NCBI GenBank assembly: GCA_026874595.1
Contig: CM049322.1
Span: forward strand, 50,817,340-50,881,339
Length of the DNA stretch: 64,000 bases
Direction: 5' to 3'
Source of the DNA: Sipunculus nudus
Taxonomy: Eukaryota; Annelida; Sipuncula; Golfingiida; Sipunculidae
A program made the translations under genes and the position numbers. The notes below the pieces were generated by a model. It saw only the letters and a program-made list of their open reading frames with translations. It ran no database searches and was not told the DNA's origin. Below, piece by piece: positions 39,711 through 51,740 of the stretch. Positions within the stretch are counted from its first letter, which is position 1, and every line of letters starts with the position of its first letter.

Positions 39711-40511
39711 CAGCTGAAAACATAGTATCCGCAAAACTCTGTTTTGGCGGATACAATTATTCCCCTTCCTATAAGGAACTGCTGACTATGATATGAAGGC
39801 CAAAATATTAATACTTTATGACATATCTTTGAAAAAGCAGAAAAGATCATTACAGCCTGTAGAAAGTAGGTCAACACAGGTGGCGCCACCTGCAGGTCAA
39901 AATCATTCAGCAGTCACATGATCAATATTCCTGTGAAATTTGAAACTGAAGCCTGCAGCAGTTCCTCAGATATTTGGTATCAGACAATACATCCTGTATG
40001 GAAACACATCAAGTTGTCATATTTTGCGCTAGACACGATTTGAAGTTCCGTAGAGACGCCATCTTGAAAATGACCTGACTGAATTTACACACAAATTATT
40101 CCCCTTCTTCTAAGGAACTGTTGACTATGATATGAAGGCCAAAATATTAATACTTTATGACTTATCTTGGAAGGTGGCGCCACCAAAAGCTTATTTTTGC
40201 ATCTCCGTCCCATGATCAATAATTCTGCAAAGTTTCATGAAGGTAGCTGCTGTGGCTGTTGAGATATTTGGTAACAGACGGTGGACGGTTGACAGTGGAC
40301 AGTGGACAGTGGACGGCGGACGCTGCGCCATGGTATAAGTTCACAGAGTGAACTAAAAAGATAAGATATAAATAAACAATAAGAGAATGAGTTAAAAATG
40401 CTCTATGTTCAATACTGGTGAATATATCGATAAATGTCAATACGGTGATTCAATTTGTATGATGTCCGCCAGATTCTCGCTACCCGTTGGTCGTTTATAC
40501 GCTTTATCGTA

Positions 40512-40512
<1 letters not shown>

Positions 40513-40572
<60 letters not shown>
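40513..40572. repeat. (TA)n microsatellite
   Basis: About 60 bases of uninterrupted alternating T and A. Confidence 0.9.
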
Positions 40573-40573
<1 letters not shown>

Positions 40574-41059
40574 CAAATTTAATACGGGTTATGACAACTT
40601 TTCTGTTATATCGCAAATACGTATCGTTTATAAGTGAATTGTCTTTATTATGACCGAATACATGTGCATCGATACACTACATAAGACACCATTTCTTTTT
40701 ACAGCCAATTATTACGGGTTATATACGATGTATACAGTAATATACATTGCCCACGTTGATGCATTAGGGTCAAACGTGGCCAAAACCGCGATGATTTCGA
40801 TAAAATGTCTGGAAGTATCAAGTTGCCAGCTTGTATGCACTCTGTTAGGGACCTTGAATCTCCTTGTTCTCAAAATCATCTTTCTTTGACGTTCCCAACT
40901 GGGGTATTGTGCCAGTAGTTTTAATTTTAGAATATGGAGTAAGTATATTTACCTGATAACATGCTTAATTTCTTTAAATAATGAAATAAAAATTTAAAAA
41001 AAAAGTTAATAATACAATTGTTGACGGACGCAAATTGTATCCATTCTTACTGTACTTAC

Positions 41060-41221
41060 AATATCTACGGCCGCATTCATGAGATCTAATATTACCGAAT
41101 ACAGCTCTTTTTTTATATATATTCAATTCCGAAACGATAGCAGCAATCAGACCTTCCGTTTTCTTCCCTCTCTCTTCTCTCGCAACAACATCAACTAGTG
41201 CTTCATCAATGTATTTCGTTC
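41060..41221 (-). pseudogene. Cytochrome P450 helix H-I exon, frameshifted
   Basis: Acceptor TGCTTACAG, donor GATATT|GTAAGT. It reads TKYIDEALVDVVAREERGKK to SELNIY in one frame, then KELYSVILDLMNAAVDI in another. The second part is the N-terminal half of the P450 oxygen-binding helix I (A-x-x-D). It ends in phase 0, exactly where the exons at 36,755-36,919 and 4898-5061 begin (TSNAT/TSSTT), so the three follow the family's order. The shift lies in an A7 run; six A would keep one frame, and the exon length (162) is one base over the expected phase. This may be decay or a homopolymer sequencing error. Confidence 0.8.
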
Positions 41222-41729
41222 CTGTAAGCAAAATAATACACATATTCAGGTGACCTTTGGGAATGTTAAAAAAATTAGAATATATTAGAAAGTAACACAA
41301 CTGATTTGACTAAAAATTCAACAGGTAAAAAACTCATATTATAATTAATAAGACCATGTAACAGTTTACGCTTATGCAATAACCCTTTTCCAATTATGTT
41401 ATATTGCAATTGGAATATGACATAAAAAGTCAACCTACAATACTTTATACAAGAAAAAAGATCAAACAAACAAATCTAAAACATATTGAGGTGGGGTAAT
41501 ACTCTAAAAAACAATAAACTAAACCGCTCCTTGACTCTGTAGGCTCCTTGCCCTAACACCAAACCGACTTATTTGCATATTAATATTACCCAGTGACCTG
41601 TGACAAAAAGGTGTGAGTTAAGAAGGATACATGCCAATCCGGAATTGTTGTCTCCAGTTCTCTGTGAATGAGGACCAAAGTGAAAGACGCAGAGATTTTA
41701 CCAGTCGATGGGGAACAAAGATAGTTTCT

Positions 41730-42120
41730 CTGTCTGGATTAGTATGTTAATCATCGTGGTTATGAAATCAAGGGACCCCTGTGAGGTATCATCTCCAAGT
41801 AAACGGTTAAAATTTGTGCCATTTTAACAGACGGACTGCTTCATCTGAAAATCTGAAAAATAGAGAACACATGCGTAAAAAGAGGGGGATAGATATCAGT
41901 GGCGCAACTTGTCTATAGGAATTGATGAAACACTTCATGATCAATATGGAATCGGGACAATCAATGTATTCTTTATTCAGATACTTGAGCGTTAGTGTCA
42001 TCTTTTTAATTATTCTAAGGGTTACTTTCGAGCCCATCAGCTAAGAGGATATAGGTCAGACTGACCTAATTGCATGTTTCCAAGCTGATTTGTACAGAAC
42101 TCCAGGGATGTAACGATAGA
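41730..42120. repeat. Dispersed copy of the 340-bp repeat family
   Basis: Shares ordered landmarks with the array at 30.9-31.8 kb: ACAGACGGACTGCTTC (for ACAGATGACTGCATC), AAAAATAGAGAA, TTGATGAAACACTTCATGATC, CAGATACTTGAG and AGGATATAGGTCAG. Confidence 0.6.
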
Positions 42121-42599
42121 AGCTTCTAGCGAATAAAATGTGTGCCTCGTCTGACTGACCTGTTGCTGAAAATTATGTTTTCAGCCCGTAGAATCGTTAA
42201 ATATAGGTCACTATGACCTAAATTCAGGTTTCAAAGAAGATTTGCCTAGGACCACATAATAATTTTATATATAATATTTATATATGTGAGATAGGGGTTG
42301 TGAATGTAAAGTGAAAAATATAGGTCTGAACAAGGATCCCTAGGGAACTCCGTAGAACAAAGTACATGAGTCTGATTTTCTACCGTCGACCATAACAGCC
42401 TAGGAACCATTGGCGAGGTATGAAGTAAACCATGAAAGCGCAGTGTCGTGTATTCCAAAGGTAATTAATATTCTTTTAATCGAATGGAATGATAAAGCGT
42501 GTCTTACACTGCACTTAGGCCCAACAATGCTATTCGAGAAAAGTGTCTCTCGTCCGCCGCCATCAGCAGACCATCCATGACACTCAGGACGTTAGTATA

Positions 42600-43525
42600 T
42601 GTTCTGTTGTGCCTTCTATAAACTGACTGATGGATTACCATGAAGCTATTTTTTAAAAAAAATGACATTGTAACCTGTTTCATAGTCTTCCAAAGGATTA
42701 TAGAAATAAAGGCAAGGTTTGAAACTGGCGTAAAATGTTTAAAGTCATTTGGATCTAAACCCGACTTCTACAAAAGTTGCATCACAACAGCCCCTATAAA
42801 CTTAGAAGGGACTGTACCTATTGATATAGAGACATTTATAATTAATGTGATCAATGGAGTAAGGTCATCTTAGTACCGCTCGTGAAGGGCAGTGGGGAAG
42901 TTATCAAGTATAAAGCTTTTTTTAAGTGATAATATTATGAGTTCATGTATTTCCTGATCAGTCTCTGCTGTAAACCAGGACAAAGAGGGACCATCTTAAA
43001 TATCGAAGTTAGTAGGTTCAAAAAGACAAGAGTCATTTTTACGAGGGAAACGTTCAATTTTGGCCAAGGAAATGTAAAAAAAAGTTTCGGAAGGTCACAG
43101 CAAGGTATATCAGTCGGCAGCAGTATTTTCCTGGACTTGCCCTGGAGCTCACCAGACACAGTAAAAAGTTGTTTTGATGACAGACTGGAGTCAATCTTAT
43201 CCGTGAAGAATTGTCTCAAAACCTGCTTCTACTACAGATTCCTCTCTGACGAAGATTTCACGATGGATAGATAGACCTGAACGTCGCCAGTGTATTTCTG
43301 CTTGCCTCCGTTTACTGCGGGCAACTCTGATGTCATCAGGCAACCACGAGGCCGAAGGTCTATCTCTCATTCTTGCAACAGACAGCGCACACCGGTTAAG
43401 AAGAATTATAAGCCCATCATTCTACATGACAACGTGGAGCAAGTCAAGACAGGCTGCGGACCTAATTCTGCAGAATCTATCATCTCCTTAATATCAGAAA
43501 GCGAATTCGCTCGGATGTAGTGTAT
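42600..43525 (+). other. Open-frame-rich segment, function unknown
   Basis: Three plus-strand open stretches follow one another: 42,640-42,873 (77 codons, with FETGVKCLKSFGSKPDFYKS and PINLEGTVPIDIETF), 42,945-43,274 (109 codons, with FNFGQGNVKKSFGR) and 43,290-43,520 (76 codons). The first has a composition like real protein. I do not recognise a family and splice sites joining them are not evident. It could be a decayed transposon reading frame or exons of an unknown gene. Confidence 0.25.
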
Positions 43526-43534
43526 ATTATTTTG

Positions 43535-43965
43535 ACGTGTAAAATGTGATGTGTGTGAAGTATCTGATTTGTAGTATAAATATATATATATATTCTTTAT
43601 GTTTTATACTGTATGTATTGTTTTGTTACTTGTAGTATGGAATGCGTAGTATGTGATGTACGTGTAGTGTATTCGATGTATTATGTGATTTGGGGTATGT
43701 AATGCGTATTACGTGATTTGTTGTTAGCGATACGTTGCATGTGGTATGTAGAATGTGATATGTAAGATGTGACATGTAGTACCTTATGTATGAAGCGTCA
43801 TGTGTAGTATGTGACGTGTTGTATTCGATGTGAAGGCAGTGAAGTATGAGATATTGTAATATGATATGTGTAGTATAAGATGCTTAATCTGTTATGTACC
43901 GTTTGTTACGCATTATGTGTGACATGTAGTGCGTGACGTGTAGTATGTGATATGTAGTACGTGGG
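43535..43965. repeat. Degenerate TGTAGTATGTGATG-type simple repeat
   Basis: About 430 bases made of variants of TGTAGTATGTGA, with a short (TA)n at 43,579-43,591. No clean period. Confidence 0.7.
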
Positions 43966-44597
43966 CAGATCATATGAATGTGTTAACAGAACAGAATTAA
44001 AAGAACATTTCGTAAACTAACGTCCATTTAAGTTTTAAAAACGTTAAATTCTGCCTTGTTCATGTAAAAACAATATTACATTCATGATTTTAATGACAAT
44101 ATAAACCAAGGAAAAACTTGGCTTATTATCAGTGTGTCAGCAAATTGATATTTAAATTAAAAGCCTGTGATTTAAAAAGCTAAAATATAATTAAACCGTA
44201 GCGGTTACTTTTGGTTAGCTAGGCAGGCTACCTAGTTTCAAGTGGTTTTATTGAGTGTTTATCATTTAGAAATAATCAAATGCCTCCTTTAGCTGTCACG
44301 CTACATATACTGCAACAAACCATTTTTTCAGATGACAGGAACAGAAAAAGCTTACAAAACTCCTTGAATAAAGGATATCCTGGAAATGTATTAAAGGTGC
44401 GTGTCTTTTTTTTTTCTTTAGCTTGTGTTGACAATTTCATGCATATGTGATATTACAGACACTCAACCCAACCTTTGCCAAAATAAATAATTAAACAGGT
44501 TAAGAAGGTCTTTCCGTTCATTGTTTCTCTTATATCAGATCTCACCTTTCTGTGTCTCGTTAAATTATATTTCACACACTCTTTCTTGGCAACTTAC

Positions 44598-44853
44598 CTG
44601 AGTAGTATCCCTCTCTCTTCGGCAATTTCATCCAATGCCAAATGCGACGAAACGACTTCACCCAGCGAAGGCCACTTTCTTTCCTTTCTTTAAACTTCTT
44701 GAATATATGCTGGGTTATGTATTGCCACCGTCCTGTAGCTACCTAATCCATATTTATAGATGGAGCCATGTTTGCGATGCATGGACTGCATAAACTCGTG
44801 ATATTGCCATTTCAACGATCTGCCTCTGATGACCGCGGGAGCTGACCCGATCC
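44598..44853 (-). pseudogene. Cytochrome P450 N-terminal-region exon with in-frame stop
   Basis: Acceptor CCGTATTCAG, donor CTCAG|GTAAGT, 256 bases. It reads LKWQYHEFMQSMHRKHGSIY, then KYGLGSYRTVAIHNPAYIQEV, an in-frame TAA, then RKERKWPSLGEVV and EERGILL. The family pattern here is FxxxHxxYGxIY ... P ... EVxR.EG.xP, so the stop replaces the residue after EV and Gly of the EG pair is also lost. Everything else, including both splice sites, is intact. Exons for the region between EERGILL and the exon at 41,060-41,221 were not found in the intervening 3.4 kb, and no mitochondrial presequence exon was found upstream. Confidence 0.8.
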
Positions 44854-44856
44854 CTG

Positions 44857-45210
44857 AATACGGAGAGTGGAGAACACATACAGAGAACTTAATACAGAGA
44901 GAGGAAAACCCACTGAGAGAACTGAACACAACGAGAAGGGAGCACACAGAGAGAACTAAACACAGACAGTGTAGAACACACTGAGAGAACTGAACACAGC
45001 GAGAGGAGAACACACACACACAAAACTAATCATAGAGAGTGGAAAACATACAGAGAGAACTGAACACGGAGAGTGGAAGACCCACAGAGCAAACACAGAA
45101 AGGGGAGAACACACAGAGAAAACTGAACACAGGGAGTAGAAGACACACAAAATAGTGGACAACACATAGGGAGAACTAAACACATAGAGTAGAAGACACA
45201 GCGAGAGAAG
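44857..45210. repeat. Purine/AC-rich degenerate minisatellite
   Basis: Variants of GAGAGAACTGAACACAGAGAG with GGAGAACACACA recur about every 30 bases. The array starts within a few bases of the acceptor of the P450 exon at 44,598-44,853. Confidence 0.75.
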
Positions 45211-46695
45211 AGAACACGATCGGCGTCCTGCCGACGTAAAGCTTCAGTCTTGCCACTGTATGAACATTTTTCCTACTATTCCATTTTCGGACAGATATAA
45301 CGATTGAGTTGGGATAAAGATAATATCTATGCATATATTCCTCTTGAATCTGTAAATCATGAGACAATATATTATACAAAATTTCAGCTTATTCTAACAT
45401 CAAATTAGATCAGACGGTAAAAAATCAAACGTGAAAATACTTGGATTCCCTTCTGGAATTTCAAGTGTCCAACATTTTGTATTTCATTAATAGATTTGGT
45501 GCTTGTTAATGTAATAACATTTTACATTTTAAAATATCCCGAATCCTTTTTAATCCTTTTTTAACAACACTTTTTCTCATTTTTTTAGACCGGTGTCTCT
45601 TCTCTCAGTAAAGCAAATACAAGCATGGTGTCTAAATATAATTCAGTTAACTAGTATAATTAAGTCAAATACATATCTCTTTATTGCTTAAGTTTTCTTC
45701 TTAAGTAATTATTCTATCGTTTTTATTTTATCATATTTATTTAACCCTTTCCTGTTTACATTTATTTTGGATTTCCGACAAATTCTGACACTATTTAACT
45801 TTACACAAACAACAATATCTTATCAAGTTTTTTTATCTTTAACACATTTTCAACAGTTCCCACTAAGAGGGTTTGCTAAAGATTAAAGATTATTGAAAAA
45901 CCATTGAAATTTAAAATAAATTTGCAAGATTTTGTCCTGAAAGAATATATACAAATCATGACATTCTAGTTGCCTATTTTGAGTGCTCTTTGGGCCTATT
46001 AACAGTAAAAGTTTAATGATGGCAGGTTGGTGATATCATAAATAGAATTCACAATAATACCATGGGGATATTACTAAGAATGTGCTTAAACTGCATCATT
46101 TAAATTCCTTCGTACGGAGCGGTGTAGATTATATATTTTTTGGTTTTATCATATAATGTAACACAAAAGAAATTACTTATCTAATTTGTTTGTAAGGGTC
46201 AGCATGCAACTGAGAATGGAATTTAAAATAAATACAGTTCTTTTGGGACCAAAACAAAAACACAAATTGAATGTAGATATAATAAAATGCTGACAAGTAG
46301 CATTTTTCCACGATTAAAATATGGAAACCTTCTTGTAAATCGAGTATCATTTTGTGTACATGTAAACTTGCGTTTTTTACATTAATCTAATAGCTGCTTA
46401 TAACCGGCTTTCAATCCACTTGTTAAAATTTAAATTATTGATTTCATTTTCACATTTGGGAAGGTTTAATTTAGCCGAAATGTTTAAAAATGAAGCTTGA
46501 CACGAAACTAGTTTAAGTGAGATCTTTCTGTTTCTTTTATAGTTCTTTTGTCTCGATCACTTATGGTTGAACTTTTACCAGCAAAAATAATGTAATTACT
46601 TGTTTTGCTTGTTTAACATCCGAAATGAGATATGGGAGCGTTTTCGCAGCAGCGTAAACAAGAACATTATGCCGCCACAGTGTGTCGCCATACTC

Positions 46696-46698
<3 letters not shown>
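45211..46698. other. AT-rich non-coding stretch
   Basis: Very AT-rich, without recognisable exon, repeat structure or RNA gene. Confidence 0.4.

Positions 46699-46699
<1 letters not shown>

Positions 46700-46747
<48 letters not shown>
46700..46747. repeat. (TA)n microsatellite
   Basis: About 48 bases of alternating T and A. Confidence 0.9.
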
Positions 46748-46749
<2 letters not shown>

Positions 46750-46794
46750 TAGCAACGTGGACCTTTCTTTTCGAGATATCTCTTTGTTTCTTAG

Positions 46795-46910
46795 AGAAAA
46801 CCCTCCACAAGAGTCCCTTGATTATATAACCACGATGATCGACATACTAAACCAGACTGCGAAATCTGGTCCTCATTTCACAGACAACAGGAGACATCAA
46901 TTTTTGATTG
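46795..46910 (+). other. Possible isolated coding exon, unknown
   Basis: 116 bases bounded by TTTCTTAG and GTATGAG. The single open frame reads ENPPQESLDYITTMIDIL and NQTAKSGPHFTDNRRHQFL, which looks like real protein in composition. No family recognised and no partner exons seen on the plus strand. Confidence 0.25.
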
Positions 46911-47779
46911 GTATGAGTAGTAGTCATGCCATTCTTGTTCTAATAATCGCTTCAAAATGACAGGGTCATACGTACATGCAGATATGTTGGTACTGTACAA
47001 ACCTTCCATCCAATTTAAAGTTCTCTTAGGCCTGATTAACTAGAGTGCGGTTAACTAAAAGGGCATCCGATATTCGACACATAGAGCATATCAGCTTCGA
47101 CTTTTAAATTTAGAAGTGGCACATTATCTGACATAAGCTACTGATTTCCACGGGTGCTTAACAAAGTAAAAGCTTTTAGGGCATGTTTTCCTGCTAATAA
47201 ATGAGTTATACTCAATATTAGGTATATTAGCCTCCATCATTTCAGGATCGGATATATCCAAGAACGAACTCTGTGCCTTGATGCTAGACTTAATTGGTGC
47301 GGCTGTCGACAGAGTAAGTATACTAAGTATTGGCATTTATGATCAGGCATTATAAGAACTACAATAAAAACTGATAAGAACTGCAAAATAAAGTGATACA
47401 TATACAACAATAATCAATTATTCCTATGTATTAATACCTTTAAGCACTGGTCATTTGATATACCTCCAGACTTCCAGACCAGGGACCCTTTATTAGACAC
47501 AAATGCACATATGCATGTCGTCATACGGCCTCCTTATGTTTTTGGCTTCCAAAACCTGTAATGGTAAGTGAAACTAGTGTTGAGGAAATTGTATGATGGG
47601 AAAATATATAGGTGTAGGAAATGATACATAATGTTTTGGTGCGGAACACAATTAATTTTTAGTTTGTTTTTTCGACATAAGCAGAAACAAATAGACTTTC
47701 TGCGGTTGCTTAAGGCGGTGGATTATTTATGCAATTTATTGTGGTAGACGTTAGCACCGGATTAATATAGTGAAAAGGC

Positions 47780-48620
47780 CCACTTGGCCAAAAAAGAATA
47801 CTAAAATTACAATCTCAGAAACGGCTGGAGCTATCATCATCAAATCTTATGCAAATGTTGTTCACACGAATCATATTTGAAATGGAGGTATTTGTGGCGC
47901 CACCTGCATCGACCTTTTTGTACAGGGTCATTAGTCATCACTACATATCAAATGTTGTGGAATAGAGTGTTTTGTCGCGCCACCTGCATTATCTAACATT
48001 TTATGGGAAAAAAACTAAAAAAACTTTGAAATTCTTCTTCTAAAATAAATCATTCAGCTAAATGGTTCAATATTCCACGTAAATGAGTCCAGGGACCAGC
48101 TCTCTCAAGTTTGTTCAAATTGTTTTGGTTTGATGATTTTTGGCCGAGTAACAGGAATTTGAAATTAGTCATTTGGTAAGTAAGCATACTAACATAATCA
48201 TCTCAGAAACAATAGGAGCTAGGATTACTTATTGTTGTCCAAATGTTGGTCACGTGACTCATACTTGAAATTGCAGTTTTTGTTTCGCCACCTACATCGA
48301 CCTGTTTTTTTACGGCCAGAAACCTTGTAATTTTGGCCACTTACAGCTTTAAAATGTTGTATGATGAAACTGCCAAGCTGAATGGTTTAATTTTTCACAA
48401 GAATATTCTAGGATAGGGTTTTTTCTATTGTATAAGAAAAGGTTGGGTTCATTTATTTTTGGTAGAGATAGAAAGCTTAAGTTGGTCTTTAGGCTATTAG
48501 TAAGCCTATTTCAAACTGAGGGCTGCATTATCCTCCTTTTGCAAAACTGTTGTTTCACTTTATGTAACTTTGCACAAAAAATAATGATTCTTAGGTGGCC
48601 TTCGTTCAAGTTTACTTAAA
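47780..48620. repeat. Two related copies of about 390 bp with a GCGCCACCTGCATCG motif
   Basis: AATCTCAGAAACGGCTGGAGCTATCATCA near 47,810 recurs as ATCTCAGAAACAATAGGAGCTAGGATTA near 48,200. Both are followed by CATACTTGAAAT-type text and by (GC)GCCACCT(G/A)CATCGACCT. The motif resembles the palindrome core of the 38-39 kb satellite. Confidence 0.55.
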
Positions 48621-48739
48621 TTAGTCACAATTATAAAACCTTTAAAAAATGAAAGGACTGCATCTTTTGTTATTCTAAACATTTTTATAAAACATCAGTT
48701 TAAAAAAGCATTTTAGCCAAAATCTTTCAGTATATGTAA

Positions 48740-49160
48740 ACAGGTTAACCAGCAGGCCAAGATTGTGTCTGTATCTATAAATAGCTTGGCAGTCTGACAA
48801 TTAGTTCAGATTTGACAAAAGGGCCAAAGGTCAGTCTGGATCTACTTATAGCTTTGGCAGACTGCCAATTGTATCAGATTAGGCATCAGGTCAAGAGTGC
48901 AACCAGGTATAGGTCAATAGTTCACTCAGTGCATTAGCTGCATTTTATTTATAGCTTTGGCAGACTGACCACTGTATCAGATTTAACACCAAAGTTCAAC
49001 CTGATCTATTTATAGCTTTGGCAGACTGCCAGCTGTGTCAGATTATGCAACAGGTCAAGCGTTCACTCAGTGCAGCCAGGTGCATGTCACAAGTTCACTC
49101 TGCCTAGCCAGGTGCAGGTCAAATGTTCACTCAGTGCAGTAGCTTAAGCCACCAATTTAT
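48740..49160. repeat. Degenerate tandem repeats with TTTATAGCTTTGGCAGACTG
   Basis: The word recurs near 48,779 (variant), 48,850, 48,950 and 49,010. Interleaved are GGTCAAGAGTTCACTCAGTGCA words near 48,890, 49,057, 49,095 and 49,125. Confidence 0.65.
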
Positions 49161-49318
49161 CACAGTTCATCCGGGGCAACTGTCTTTCTCACATAAGCCT
49201 TGTCGGCCCAGTGCATCAAACTCAAGGGAAGTCTGATGCATTGGCCTGATATTTTGACCTGTCTATGCGTCTTCGATGGTTTCTCGTTCACAATACAGGT
49301 GTCGCCACCTTCAATGAC

Positions 49319-49570
49319 TTTTCACAATGTATGCGCCTGCTTATTTCTACGGTGGAATTTTTATACATCAGCCTGAAATTGGGCATATTTATACATATCT
49401 GATAGCTTTATCGAGCACAAGACTGGATGCGCTAACTACAATCAATTTTGCACAGTGTATGTGCCTGCTTATTTCGCAGGAGGAATTTGACATAACAGGC
49501 TGAAATTGGCATATGTATATATCTCTGATAGCTTCGTTGTACAAAAGACTGGTGGTGCAAGCTACAATCA
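49319..49570. repeat. Tandem duplication, 2 x 125 bp
   Basis: CACAATGTATGCGCCTGCTTATTT at about 49,323 recurs as CACAGTGTATGTGCCTGCTTATTT at about 49,450. Both are followed by GGAGGAATTT, GCCTGAAATTGG and CTGATAGCTT. Confidence 0.8.
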
Positions 49571-49599
49571 TGTTTGTGTTGTTTGCACCAAAGTCAGAA

Positions 49600-51740
49600 T
49601 TTCAGCAGTGATCTTTGTGTAATTGTTTCTTGTTCAAAATGTTTAGTACTTGCATTGTTCAAATACAATTTACACATGTACTTGAATTGTAATTGTCGAG
49701 CAATAAAGCATTATACCGGGTGTATATCCCATTCCACAGGTTCGTTAGACCTGTAGGCCTTGTTTTTAATAACGTCATAATACGTTCGGCTAACACAGGA
49801 GGGGAGTTTTCTTTATATCAGGTTCTAAAATTGATAAGCTCTTCGGCGACGTTTTGCTCATGTTAGCGAGTTTCCGATCGGAGTTCTGTTTTGTTTATGT
49901 ATATATGTTTACAGCTCGCTCCATTTATAGCCAAGACGGTGGCTTTTATATCCGGACATGCATAAATCTTTGGTTATCTTCTAGGAATAAGGGTAAGCGA
50001 GGTATATAGCACACAAATTACCCTTGGGTTTCAGCTCAGATTTAGCAGCCAGATCAATCGCTACCTTTCAGATTATAATGTACAAGAATTAGAATGATGT
50101 TTCGTTGTTCGAATTTCGAAATTACACGGCATGACCCATCGCTGTTTCCCCATTCAGGAGAGTTCTTCCCAAATGTCTGTTACACAGCCATCAATACCGA
50201 GATTATATCAATTCTTAAGCCAGTCTCCCTTTTGGATTTGGAAAAAGAGCATGAGTCGGTAAGGATAATGTGCTAGGAATTCGTATTGGTATCACATAAT
50301 GTGATGTAAAACAGCAATAGACTTATACAGCCCCTGTCGGTAATGGGTCGCAGAATTTAAAGATCTTCTGCAATAATTACTTCTGCTTTAGATATATCTG
50401 TATCATTACAAAAGTCTGGTTAGTCTTTTTAGACTGAGGGCCTTGCATTGTCAAAGTATTTAGATCAACAATATTTATGTACATATTAGACTGCGTAATT
50501 TTATTCTTTCTCTGACGTGGTCGTCTGAATGGATTCTACTTTATATTACTTAATTTCAATTCGCCGAATAGCGAATAGCGAGTTCTAAATGTATCTTTTC
50601 ATCTGATCGGTGAGCTGTAAAATAATGATACATCCAAAGTTCCCTCAACAAAAATATTCCAAAGTGGTTTCTTTTTCACTTTATCACTGTCGTGTTTCAG
50701 TAAATGGTACTTCGTTATGTGTATCATCTACTATCAGGCTCCAATTAATGACAGGTGGTCGGACATTTCCATCTTATTTCACTCTATGTATGATTTCTAA
50801 ATCTTTAGCTGTGTGAACCTGGATAATGACGGAAGGATAGTATTATGCTTGTGTGACACATCCGTATATAGTACAATGTTCAAACACTAAGATCCCGTTA
50901 AATCTATTCTAGGAATAAAGAAGTTCTTAAAACAGGCTGCTATCGAGTGAAATGTCCGTCCTGAAATATAAACATATCAGCGAATGCGGCTATAGTATTT
51001 TATGTTTTCATTGGAACCTCAGCTCAACTCATGTGTTTAAACAAAGCAAAGTTTACACAATCGTGTGATGTCAAACAAATACCACTTGAATATACAATAG
51101 GTATACTAGGTAAACCAACTACATTGTTGTACAGAGCCTAGAAGGTACCAGTGCAAAGCACGCCCTGGTTGTAAATGCCGACCTCTCATGGCTACTGGTG
51201 CAAGAAAACAACCCATGAAAAGAGATATTATTAGAATTACACAGTTACCTGTTTTGAATTTTGTTCACTAATTTTAAACAATTATTTGACCGAGATAAAT
51301 CTGTTATACAAATCTGTTTGTTAAACCCTTGTTGCTATGTTTATTTTTTTAGCTCACTCTAATTAAATCTGCAAAAAAAAAATTTCTTACCTTCATGAGT
51401 GCACAAAAGTTTAGTTTAATTATTGTTGATGAGAACAGCCAGTTATAAATATTATGAGTGCAACATATCCGGATATTGAACCCTGGCTCTATAATGCAAA
51501 TCGTTAATTTCCCTCCTTGTAACCTTCTGAAAAAGGAAAATTGAAGAAACTTCTACATTAGCGTATTTTTTCTAATAAAGCGCCATGGTGTGCATATTTT
51601 TTTATAATAAGCAAGTTCCATTTTACTAGACCTACAGCGACATGTTACATGGATTAACAAAAAAAAATCAATTGTTTCCATCTATTCGCCACTGTATTAT
51701 GACTGCTCACAGTCGTTGTAGCGACATCATCAGGAAATCA
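49600..51740. other. Non-coding stretch downstream of the NLR gene
   Basis: No exon recognised. The part nearest 51,740 should contain the minus-strand 3' UTR of the NLR gene. Confidence 0.4.

Larger units (their letters stand above)
37331..40350. mobile_element. Composite repetitive element of about 3 kb with internal satellite
   Basis: The left end reads ACAAGAGACCTAGGGGTCTA followed by GTTCACTCTGTGAA. The right end reads GACGCTGCGCCATGGTATAA followed by GTTCACAGAGTGAAC, so the last words are inverted copies. Inside, a block at about 37,480-37,715 recurs at about 39,825-40,078 in direct orientation and brackets the 280-bp satellite array. A further 80-bp block at about 39,749-39,830 recurs at 40,080-40,165. 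Short GGACAGTGGACAG units lie just before the right end. No transposase or reverse transcriptase is visible. The layout (core tandem array, then a short-unit microsatellite, then an end) recalls non-autonomous pearl/HINE-type elements of bivalves, but the class is inferred. It sits inside the span of the second P450 locus. Confidence 0.55.
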
